Part shown: one piece after another, positions 45,394 to 53,008 of the stretch
Layout of the letters: every line of letters begins with the position of its first letter
Numbering within the stretch: the first letter of the stretch is position 1
From: a virus
Virus record (IMG/VR): IMGVR_UViG_3300028610_002211
Span: 40,306 to 104,305 of that record
Direction: 5' to 3' (one strand)
DNA: 64,000 nt
Position numbers and translations under genes: made by a program
Notes under the pieces: generated by a model
Told to the model about the DNA's origin: nothing
Seen by the model: only the letters and a program-made list of their open reading frames with translations
The model's database searches: none

Positions 45394-46494
45394 ATGGCCG
45401 GTCTTGCTAGGGGAGAAGAAAATCAACCGTCGAAAATAAATTGGTTCATTCTAGTGAGCGGCGTTAACACAGACGCGTTTGAAATTGGTTTTCGAATTTT
45501 CGACATTGTAGGTGGTTTGCCAGGCACACAAGTGTTTCCCGTTGCGGGTTACGAGGATGTCACCAACGCGCCCGGAAAATTCGGAGTAGGGTCTTACTAT
45601 GCCTATGACAATGGAGCGGGCACAGGGTACACCCCAGAGCTTACAGCGAGCGTAGGGACTCATCGGATTGAGTGGCGTTGGAAGATTTCAGCGGGCGCAG
45701 CATATCAGGCAGGTCACGAAGACTTCGAGGTTTTGGTTGAATCGGCGGGCGGTTCTACTGATACATATTGTTCGATCTTAGACATACGTAACGAAGGGTT
45801 AACCGATCCACCTTATTCAGATGCACAAATTTTGTCTTATATCGAGATTTGGCAAAGTTTTCTCGATCGGGCTTGTCGTCAATGGTTCAACCCTCGAACA
45901 ATGATAATCGAGTTTGATGGGACTGATTCAGACGCAATTCATTTTGGTGTTCCGATTATTACGATTGAATATCTCCAAATCAATGAACGCGGGGTTGATC
46001 TCGAAGTCGAATATTACAAAGTTTATAGTGATCGGAACATGTTTCAGGATCGACAAAATCCAAGAATCAAACTTGTGAACAATCGCGATCGGCGGGATAT
46101 TTTTACAGCGCCGATGGGCGGGCGATTGATTTTCAAGAAAGGACGTAAAAACCAAATCGTAAAAGGAACGTTTGGTTATGTCGAGGCGGACAGTTCAACG
46201 CCAAAATTAATCAAACGAGCTTTAACAAAATTGGTCATCGAAAAATTGACAGCACCGATTTATGTACCACCGGGTGAAGTTGGCGGCGGAAGCGCTACAC
46301 CGCCAATTCTAGGCAACCTTTTGGAAGAATGGACTGATGGCCATAGAATGAAATACACTGCGCCAGGAGGCGACACAAAGCCTGTAGCGGCCGGTTTTAG
46401 GGGTATCACCAATGATCCGGAAATTTTAATGATTATCAAATTGTTTAAGGCTCCAATTGGAATCGCAACACCGGCGAATTTTAGCCACAAATAG
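45394..46494 (+). CDS. Head-tail connector with N-terminal Ig-like domain (366 aa)
   Basis: Residues ~15-115 are Ig-like (NTDAFEIGFRIFDIVGGLPGTQVFP ... HRIEWRWKISAGAAYQAGHEDFEVLVES). Residues ~120 onward (LDIRNEGLTDPPYSDAQILSYIEIWQSFLDRACRQWFNPRTMIIEFDG) fit gp6-type adaptor proteins that bind below the portal. Order in the operon (connector, stopper, tail completion, terminator) supports this. AGAAAGTAGAAGG precedes the ATG. Confidence 0.65.
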   Translation: MAGLARGEENQPSKINWFILVSGVNTDAFEIGFRIFDIVGGLPGTQVFPVAGYEDVTNAPGKFGVGSYYAYDNGAGTGYTPELTASVGTHRIEWRWKISAGAAYQAGHEDFEVLVESAGGSTDTYCSILDIRNEGLTDPPYSDAQILSYIEIWQSFLDRACRQWFNPRTMIIEFDGTDSDAIHFGVPIITIEYLQINERGVDLEVEYYKVYSDRNMFQDRQNPRIKLVNNRDRRDIFTAPMGGRLIFKKGRKNQIVKGTFGYVEADSSTPKLIKRALTKLVIEKLTAPIYVPPGEVGGGSATPPILGNLLEEWTDGHRMKYTAPGGDTKPVAAGFRGITNDPEILMIIKLFKAPIGIATPANFSHK

Positions 46495-46504
46495 AGGGTG
46501 AAAA

Positions 46505-46912
46505 ATGGTAATTCCAAATTTACAACACCCGGTTCCAATTGACGTTGTTTCACTTGATTTAGCAAACACAATTCAAGACGACAAACATAGAGAGGCAGTT
46601 CAACAAACGACAACAACCACGACATTAGGTGTGCCTGGACAAGTCAAATGGTATGCCGAAGAAATGGAAATTGACGCGGGCGGGCGCAAAGTCAAGGCAA
46701 CCGGTTATGTGTTGTTTCGTTATCTCGATTTAACAGCAAGAAGCGTAACGTTAAAATTCAATAGTCGGTTTACAAAAATCGGGAATATAACTGGTTTAGT
46801 CTATGTCGTTAATTTGGCACCAATAGGTCATTATTCCGATCAAGGCGGGGCGACAATGGTTAAAGCGTTTTTTAACGATCGACAACCGGCGGCGGGCGGA
46901 TTTGATCTTTAA
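46505..46912 (+). CDS. Head closure / stopper candidate (135 aa)
   Basis: AGAGGGTG Shine-Dalgarno. Beta-rich with VPGQVKWYAEEMEIDAGGRKVKATGYVLFRYLDL and a loop-rich end; small size and position match the stopper (gp16-like) that seals the head after packaging. One-base overlap with the next gene. Confidence 0.55.
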   Translation: MVIPNLQHPVPIDVVSLDLANTIQDDKHREAVQQTTTTTTLGVPGQVKWYAEEMEIDAGGRKVKATGYVLFRYLDLTARSVTLKFNSRFTKIGNITGLVYVVNLAPIGHYSDQGGATMVKAFFNDRQPAAGGFDL

Positions 46913-47547
46913 TGGGGTGGTTTTTTAAAAAAACAAAAGATTGGAAAAAGTTTGAAAGGGCGTTTGGCAGAAGATCTAGAAAAATTATCAAAAAACATAT
47001 GATGCGTGCGACCCTTTTAAACGGAAAAATTTTAGAAAAGAAAATTAGACAATTGATTCAAGAGGGAAAATTTTTAGCAAATGCGCCATTAACCGAAGCG
47101 ATTAAACGAGATAACAAACCTTTGGTAGGTGTCGAGACTGGCGCTCAACTTTTTAAAGCGATAACGTCAAAAGCAATGTCAGGTGATACACCGTTTAAAA
47201 GCGCTGTTTTTGTTGGCGTGTTACGATCAAACGAATTTTATAACGTTGCTCGCACAATTCACGATGGAAAGACGATCGCGGTAACAGAAAGAATGCGCGG
47301 GTTGTTTTTGGGGCTTTCGTTAGCGAGTCAAGGTAAAATCGATAGGTCTCAACTTTCAAAAAGAGGGCGAGATCTTTTCGATTACATGAATAAGGGTTGG
47401 AAACCTCTTAGAAAGAGCACAACACGGATTGTCATACCACCAAGAGAGTTTATTGATGATGTGTTTAAAGATGGTTCGGCAAAAAAATTAGCAATAAAAA
47501 ATTGGCAACAAGCGTTACAAGCGGCGTTTAGAGAAATGGCGAGATAA
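46912..47547 (+). CDS. Tail completion protein, Mu gpG / HK97 gp10-like (211 aa)
   Basis: Basic helical N-terminus (FERAFGRRSRKIIKKHMMRATLLNGKILEKKIRQLI), APLTEAIKRDNKPLVGVETGAQLFKAIT, and IPPREFIDDVF near the C-terminus, all typical of virion morphogenesis / tail completion proteins that join tail to head. TAATG couplings on both sides. Confidence 0.7.
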   Translation: MGWFFKKTKDWKKFERAFGRRSRKIIKKHMMRATLLNGKILEKKIRQLIQEGKFLANAPLTEAIKRDNKPLVGVETGAQLFKAITSKAMSGDTPFKSAVFVGVLRSNEFYNVARTIHDGKTIAVTERMRGLFLGLSLASQGKIDRSQLSKRGRDLFDYMNKGWKPLRKSTTRIVIPPREFIDDVFKDGSAKKLAIKNWQQALQAAFREMAR

Positions 47548-48782
47548 TGAGAACGAAAAAGATCATAAAACGGTTTATCTTCGAAAACAAAAATCGCGAA
47601 AAAATAACCCTTGGCCCGGGCACTCGTTTACCGCCGGAAGAAAACAATTTGCAATTGTTGTTAACTAGTGGAGGTTATTCAACAGACTCAGACTTGTTTG
47701 TAAAAACAGAGGTGTTCAACCCGAAAAGCGTTGTTACGTTTACCGGTTTTGACGTTTATGCAGATCACCAAGTCGATTTCGAGAAAACGCCTTATTCTAG
47801 TTTGGGTTTTCGTTTAAGTGATGGGGCAAACGAATTTTTTTGGAATGGATCAAGCTGGGAAATAAATGTTGTTGATTGGAATACCGAGGATGAAGTTTCG
47901 GCGAATATTGCGGATTATCCAACTACATCTAAAAAATTACAAATTGTTATAAATCTTGTGACGATAAACGCCAGTTATACGCCAGTTGTGAACGAAATTC
48001 GAGTTTTATACAAATCGATTATCGATTTTCAAGATGATCTGATTTATAATTCAATAGTACCAGCTTTAAGAACTATTAATCCGATCGCTGATTTTCCAAT
48101 TTTGATGACTTCGACAACCGACCAAATCGACTTAAACGATTTTCCGTTACAGACACCTTATAAAATAGTTGATGTTGATAGTTGTTTTAACTACACAGAC
48201 GATCCGGAAAAAGCAACAGATATTTTTTCGAGTTATAATACAGGAACAAAGGTAATTACGTTAACAGGTGCGGTTGATAGTGGGAAAACAGTTTGGATTA
48301 AGTTCATTTACGAGCCAATTGTTGCGGTAGCGACAGATCAAGAATATGCCGAAGTTTCTGAAATTCCAGCGATCCATATTTTGAACATTGATACACTTAG
48401 AAATATGTTAGTAAAAAACACAACGGCGGTCAGAAACAAAGGGGCCGGAACTGCGGTAAAATTGACCAGATTGAGGCAAAAAACCTTTGAATTTACGGTT
48501 GCGGTTTTAACTTCTTCACAGGTAGATCAACAGCGTTTGCAAGACAAAATAAGGGACTTCTTTGAAAACAATATTACTATTAATTTTAGTGGGTTAGATG
48601 TCGAACACACAATGTATATAAGTGACGACTTTTCAACCCAAACAGGAATAAAAGATCTAGCGACTTACACAGGCATTTTTAGGTTTGTCGTCAAGGACGT
48701 TGTATTCTATATAAAGACACAGGATTTATACACTGTTCAACAGTTTTTAATCACTGGTGATTTGGACGTAACTGTAAACTAG
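47547..48782 (+). CDS. Neck or tail terminator candidate (411 aa)
   Basis: The C-terminal ~220 residues (FQDDLIYNSIVPALRTINPIADFPILM ... QKTFEFTVAVLTSSQVDQQRLQDKIRDFF) look like a phage tail terminator (gpU-like) fold, preceded by ~190 residues of extra beta-rich sequence. It lies just before the sheath, where the terminator is normally encoded. Its last 40 bases are duplicated downstream. Confidence 0.5.
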   Translation: MRTKKIIKRFIFENKNREKITLGPGTRLPPEENNLQLLLTSGGYSTDSDLFVKTEVFNPKSVVTFTGFDVYADHQVDFEKTPYSSLGFRLSDGANEFFWNGSSWEINVVDWNTEDEVSANIADYPTTSKKLQIVINLVTINASYTPVVNEIRVLYKSIIDFQDDLIYNSIVPALRTINPIADFPILMTSTTDQIDLNDFPLQTPYKIVDVDSCFNYTDDPEKATDIFSSYNTGTKVITLTGAVDSGKTVWIKFIYEPIVAVATDQEYAEVSEIPAIHILNIDTLRNMLVKNTTAVRNKGAGTAVKLTRLRQKTFEFTVAVLTSSQVDQQRLQDKIRDFFENNITINFSGLDVEHTMYISDDFSTQTGIKDLATYTGIFRFVVKDVVFYIKTQDLYTVQQFLITGDLDVTVN

Positions 48783-48884
48783 AAGGAGAAAAAAAATGAC
48801 TCGACGATATGGCAGTTTTTAATCACTGGTGATTTGGACGTAACTGTAAACTAGAAGGAGAAAAAAATGACTCAACGACGTTAT
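48741..48884. repeat. 72-bp tandem duplication at the sheath start
   Basis: Two near-identical units beginning CAGTTTTTAATCACTGGTGA (48741 and 48813) cover the 3' end of the upstream gene, its stop, the AGAAGGAG Shine-Dalgarno and the first codons of the sheath. They differ by one A in the poly-A and a few bases after the ATG. Confidence 0.9.
48796..48822 (+). CDS. Vestigial 8-codon minicistron (duplicate sheath start)
   Basis: The first unit of the duplication has AAGGAG and ATG, encoding MTRRYGSF then stop, where the sheath begins MTQRRYGP. It has a full Shine-Dalgarno and so could be translated as an upstream mini-ORF. Confidence 0.5.
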   Translation: MTRRYGSF

Positions 48885-51155
48885 GGCCCGACACGTGGCG
48901 CGGGCGTAGCTGTGATTGAGAAAGAGGGCGATAAAACGATCGAACCCGCTGCATTGGGTTGGGCCGGTTACGCCGGACTTCTCGAAAAAGGCCCGGTTAG
49001 TGAGTTGATCGAGTGTCAAAATGCAACAGCGTTTTTCAAAAAATGCGGTTCGTATATTGATGACAGCTTGCTTCCCGATTCTTGCCGCAGCTACTACAGG
49101 TTAGCAAATGGCGCCGGAGGGCTTTTCCTAATTCGCGTTACAGACGGGAATGAAGCGCAAGCCGAGGTAACGCTTTATGCTCGTTATTTCGAAACATTGA
49201 CGCCAATGGGAAAATGCAAAGCGCACAACGGTGGTCGGTGGGGCGGAAAAGAACAAGTCTTTTCGGGTGATGTTGCCGATGTTGCCGACATCACAGAAAC
49301 GACAATCACAACCGGCGAAACGGGTTGGAAAACCGATCAATGGAAAGGTGGGATTGTTGAACTCGAAGGGGTCGCAAACAAACAATATCCGATCGTCGGT
49401 AATACATCGGCCGGTGTGATCACGGTTGCGTCCGATCAAACGATGGATACCGATCTGGACGTGGGAACGGAAACGCGGTATTACCTCACTTTGGAAAATG
49501 AGACGAAAGCGGTTTCAATTCTGATTGGTGATGGTGAAGAAAAACCAGATGAAGAATTTTCACTTTCGGTTTTCGTCGATGGTGACTTTGTCAAAAAGTA
49601 CGGTAACCTTTCAACAGATCCAACGAGTGGCCGTTATTGGGTGTCAGTGATCAACAACGATGACGGCAATGACGAAATCGAAGTTGAAGATCTTTGGACC
49701 GGGGCACACACCGCAAGTATTCGACCGGCGAACATTTACGGAAAAACGGACGGCGTTCCGACAATAACGGTTTTAACGGCACACATTAGCGATTTCACCA
49801 TTAATTCGCCTGCTGGAGGTGATCCAACGTTTGCTTTAGGCACAACAACAGATGTGTTCAAACCGCAAGTTATCACGGTAACAATGATAGATGCAACAAC
49901 GGGGGACGTTGTGTCTGACAGATTTGGCGCTTTCACGGGGATTTTAACCCTTGGGGTAGAATTTATTCCAGATAACAAATGGGCGCCACCGTTTACCGTT
50001 ACGGTGGGCACAAATCCTTTGGAAGCAGCTGAAACCTTGGTCATTGCTTACAAGCCGTTTGTTGCCAATTCTTTGATCGGCGGCTATCTGTATCCAGACA
50101 AGGCAAACTCAAAACTTGAAAAATACAGGATTGTTGACAACGATCACAAAACAATCACTGTTGCACCCGGTTCGGATTTGACGGTTTCGGGCGACGATGA
50201 AGACGAATTCATGGTTGAATCGGCGCTTGAATTGGCGGGCGGAATTGACGGCAATGCAGACGTTGCAGACGCAAGCTACACAACACAGGCGTGGGATACC
50301 GGTTTGAGTCCGTTCAATCGGTTGTTTGGACGCGGTATGGGCATTGTCAAAATGGCAACGCCGGGTGTTATATCGACCGCAGTTGAAAAGGCGGGCGTTG
50401 CTTATGCCGAAGCGAAAAATCACCAATACCGCTACGAAATCCCGGATTCGGTTGTCACAGAATCGGGCGCGATCGGGCATATCAACGATATTCTCGGACG
50501 AAACGATTTCGCGGTTGTAAGTTTTCCATCTTTTTCATGGGTTGCCGATCCGTTAGGCAACGGTGAAGGCAAGCGAAAATTGGTTTCGAGCACGGGAATG
50601 GTTCACGGTAGAGAAGCGCGGATCGCGGGCGACTTCGACGGTTACCACAAGGCCGAAGCCGGGACCACTGCGACGTTGCCCGAAATCTTGGCGTTACCAA
50701 CTGGTGAAGCAATTCTTGACGAAGAACAGCTCAACCCGGTTGGGATTGGCATTATCAAGAAAAAGAAGGGCAACTACATCTTGTGGGGCGATCGGACTTT
50801 GTTTCTTGATCCGACTTGGAAATGGAAACATCAACGCGAACAAATGTCATGGTACGAACACATTTTGGCCGAAAACTTTGACTGGATTGTGTTCGCGATC
50901 AACGATACCGACGAATGGACAAACGCCAGAACGGCTTTGATCGCGCTTTTCCTGAAAGAGTGGAGACCAAAAAGAGCGATCCGGGGTGACACTTTCGCCG
51001 ATGCTGCGATCATCAAAGTTGATTCCGAAATCAACACCGACGCAACAATGGCGGGGGGTGATTTGAACGCGTCTGTTGCGTTGCGATTGGCAGACACGAT
51101 CGAAAGGTTCATTATCACAATCGGCAAACAGGGCATTTTTGATAGCGTTGGTTAA
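48867..51155 (+). CDS. Tail sheath protein (762 aa)
   Basis: The contractile sheath. N-terminal PTRGAGVAVIEKEGDKTIEPAALGWAGYAGLLEKGPV and SYYRLANGAGGLFLIRVTDG; C-terminal core with FAVVSFPSFSWV, GIIKKKKGNYILWGDRTLFLD, WYEHILAENFDWIVFAINDTDEW and the strongly conserved FLKEWRPKRAIRGDTFADAAIIKVDSEINT. It is longer than many sheaths because of inserted surface domains in the middle (residues ~130-430). AGAAGGAG Shine-Dalgarno, second copy of the duplication. Confidence 0.93.
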   Translation: MTQRRYGPTRGAGVAVIEKEGDKTIEPAALGWAGYAGLLEKGPVSELIECQNATAFFKKCGSYIDDSLLPDSCRSYYRLANGAGGLFLIRVTDGNEAQAEVTLYARYFETLTPMGKCKAHNGGRWGGKEQVFSGDVADVADITETTITTGETGWKTDQWKGGIVELEGVANKQYPIVGNTSAGVITVASDQTMDTDLDVGTETRYYLTLENETKAVSILIGDGEEKPDEEFSLSVFVDGDFVKKYGNLSTDPTSGRYWVSVINNDDGNDEIEVEDLWTGAHTASIRPANIYGKTDGVPTITVLTAHISDFTINSPAGGDPTFALGTTTDVFKPQVITVTMIDATTGDVVSDRFGAFTGILTLGVEFIPDNKWAPPFTVTVGTNPLEAAETLVIAYKPFVANSLIGGYLYPDKANSKLEKYRIVDNDHKTITVAPGSDLTVSGDDEDEFMVESALELAGGIDGNADVADASYTTQAWDTGLSPFNRLFGRGMGIVKMATPGVISTAVEKAGVAYAEAKNHQYRYEIPDSVVTESGAIGHINDILGRNDFAVVSFPSFSWVADPLGNGEGKRKLVSSTGMVHGREARIAGDFDGYHKAEAGTTATLPEILALPTGEAILDEEQLNPVGIGIIKKKKGNYILWGDRTLFLDPTWKWKHQREQMSWYEHILAENFDWIVFAINDTDEWTNARTALIALFLKEWRPKRAIRGDTFADAAIIKVDSEINTDATMAGGDLNASVALRLADTIERFIITIGKQGIFDSVG

Positions 51156-51214
51156 CCCGATCATTGGCTAATAAAATTGCCAAGGTGGTTTTTTAAAAAG
51201 GAGAAAAAAAGACA

Positions 51215-51436
51215 ATGACCACGACAATAAAAAAGAGTATTGGCGATGCCGGGGCCGGGGTTGACCAATCGCACGGGGCGGACACACTTTACGATGCAGT
51301 GAAAGCGCTTGCAACGGACTTGCAAGCTGTGATCGTTGCGCTCAACCAGCTGTTAACGGATTACAACGCCGAAACCGCAGCAGATCACACGACAAGTTCG
51401 GCTACCGCTGTAACGCAAACCTACGAAATCGAATAA
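51215..51436 (+). CDS. Small tail protein between sheath and tube (73 aa)
   Basis: AAAGGAG Shine-Dalgarno. GADTLYDAVKALATDLQAVIVALNQLLTDYNAET is one long helix within a Thr/Ala-rich protein. Conserved as a short helical protein in many phages; exact role unknown. Confidence 0.6.
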   Translation: MTTTIKKSIGDAGAGVDQSHGADTLYDAVKALATDLQAVIVALNQLLTDYNAETAADHTTSSATAVTQTYEIE

Positions 51437-51464
51437 ATGTGATTGCTTGAAAGGAGTTATCTAA

Positions 51465-51914
51465 ATGACTATGAAAGGTTCATTGCAAAACGATCACATT
51501 GCAAAAAACAACTCTACGTTGAGAGTGGTCGGGTTGCCAGTTGATCTAACCATTGTGACCCATGGGGCGATCGAAGAAGAACTAAAAATGGTTGATTTGC
51601 CGGACAACACCAAAGCAAGTGGCGGCGATACCAACCCAGTTGAATTCGATTTTTCTATCCCCATGCATCATGGGAAAGAAGAAGCGGCTTGTGAAGCTTG
51701 GTATCTTGAAGGCAAAGGCCCGGTATTACCAACCTACAAAAAACCGGCTACGTTGGTATACAAGTCGATTTCGGGCGCTTTCGAGAGAAACTTTGCGCTC
51801 GAAGGGTGCTTTATCATCAAACGTAGTTTGCCCGAAGGTGATATGTCGGATGACGGCGAAATGCAGGTAACAACCTGGACATTGAGCGCCGATAACATTT
51901 TGCCATTAGTGTAG
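51465..51914 (+). CDS. Tail tube protein (149 aa)
   Basis: GAAAGGAG Shine-Dalgarno. Size, position after the sheath, and a beta-rich pattern (IVTHGAIEEELKMVDLPDNTKASGGDTNPVEFDFSIPMHHGKEEAACEAWYLEGKG) match tube proteins of contractile tails (P2 FII / T4 gp19 fold). It forms the inner tube through which DNA passes. Confidence 0.8.
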   Translation: MTMKGSLQNDHIAKNNSTLRVVGLPVDLTIVTHGAIEEELKMVDLPDNTKASGGDTNPVEFDFSIPMHHGKEEAACEAWYLEGKGPVLPTYKKPATLVYKSISGAFERNFALEGCFIIKRSLPEGDMSDDGEMQVTTWTLSADNILPLV

Positions 51915-51972
51915 AAACCAAAAACCGGCGGTTGGGCTTAACATAGCTCTAAGCAAATGGAGGTGAACCGCA

Positions 51973-52815
51973 ATGTCTGACAAAGACACCAAGAAAGAAA
52001 TTGGCGTTAAAGGTTCTTTCAAAACTAAAACGTTGAAAGAGCTTGGCCCTAATTTGCCACTAGGGATCAAAACCGAATCTGGCGTTTTTGAAAAAACGAT
52101 CGAGTTAAAGCGTTGGACAATGAAACAAGAAAAGGAGTTGGGCGCAATTCGCGAAGACAACCCACAAGCGAAAATGGGTCAATATGTGTCTATGGTTTTG
52201 GCGCACATGTGCACAAGACTTGGCCCGTATAATTTCGATGGAATGGACAATGTCAAAAAACTTTTGAAAATTTCGCAAATGCATAGTGGCGATGTTTTTT
52301 ACGCCTATTGTTGGTTGCGTTATAAGTCGCTTGGCAAAGATCTCGGGTTGGATTTGACTTGTGGGCGTTGCGATCAAGAGTTTGTTTGGAACGCCGATAT
52401 GGAAACATTAGAGGTGAATTGCTCTGATACCCTCGAAGCGTTTTTGTGGAAACATGAATTTTCGGATCCGTTCGAAATTCGTGGTAATATGTGCAACGGT
52501 TTTGTTTTTCAGCCAAGCCGTTGGAACACTTACGAAACAATGAATGACGCTGATTTCGGCGGGATCGGCGTTATCAAAGAAAAAATGATCCTTGGGAGTT
52601 TCCACAATTTAGTTGACAGTGGGGAACCAATCGCTTTGGCAGAAAGCGAAATTGAAGATCTTGGAAAACTAGATCTCGAAACTTGCGTTAGAGGAATCGA
52701 AGATGAAAGGCTTGGTCCAGATATGTCAGTATCTGTTAAACACAGTTGCAGATATGAATTTATACATCCGATTCGATGGGGTTTTGATGATTTTTTCGGC
52801 GTTTCTTCCCGTTAA
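51973..52815 (+). CDS. Tail assembly chaperone, upstream frame (280 aa)
   Basis: Between tube and tape measure, where the G/GT-type chaperones lie. N-terminal helical part (FEKTIELKRWTMKQEKELGAIREDNP), then LTCGRCDQEFVWNADMETLEVNC (zinc-binding CxxC) and a C-terminal HPIRWGFDDFFGVSSR. Near its end is the slippery heptamer T TTT TTC at 52791-52797; a -1 slip fuses it to the next frame, giving a product of about 344 aa. Confidence 0.8.
   Translation: MSDKDTKKEIGVKGSFKTKTLKELGPNLPLGIKTESGVFEKTIELKRWTMKQEKELGAIREDNPQAKMGQYVSMVLAHMCTRLGPYNFDGMDNVKKLLKISQMHSGDVFYAYCWLRYKSLGKDLGLDLTCGRCDQEFVWNADMETLEVNCSDTLEAFLWKHEFSDPFEIRGNMCNGFVFQPSRWNTYETMNDADFGGIGVIKEKMILGSFHNLVDSGEPIALAESEIEDLGKLDLETCVRGIEDERLGPDMSVSVKHSCRYEFIHPIRWGFDDFFGVSSR
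52791..52797 (+). promoter_or_regulatory. Programmed -1 frameshift slippery site
   Basis: T TTT TTC in frame with the upstream gene (codons GAT TTT TTC GGC), an ideal X XXY YYZ heptamer. It is 16 bases before the upstream stop, and the downstream frame is open for 69 codons up to the tape measure gene. Confidence 0.75.
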
Positions 52816-53006
52816 GTTCACTTAATGACTTACGGGAACAGGCGTTTGCTTTAACGTATTGTATTAAATCGATGGGTTATGATGCTGTTGAGAATATGAC
52901 TAGAGCCGATCGAGAGTGGTTTTTGAGGCGTTTGAATAGACAGTTAAAACAAGAACACGAAGAAATGAAAAAAGCAGCTAATAAAACCAAAAAAGGTAAA
53001 CGTTAG
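52794..53006 (+). CDS. Tail assembly chaperone, downstream (-1) frame extension
   Basis: Continues from the slip as RRFFPLSSLNDLREQAFALTYCIKSMGYDAVENMTRADREWFLRRLNRQLKQEHEEMKK and ends 2 bases before the tape measure start. It has no good start of its own. The pattern of DREWFLRRLNRQL fits the T extension that binds the tape measure protein. Only a fraction of ribosomes should make the fusion. Confidence 0.75.
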   Translation, partial: FRRFFPLSSLNDLREQAFALTYCIKSMGYDAVENMTRADREWFLRRLNRQLKQEHEEMKKAANKTKKGKR

Positions 53007-53008
53007 AA

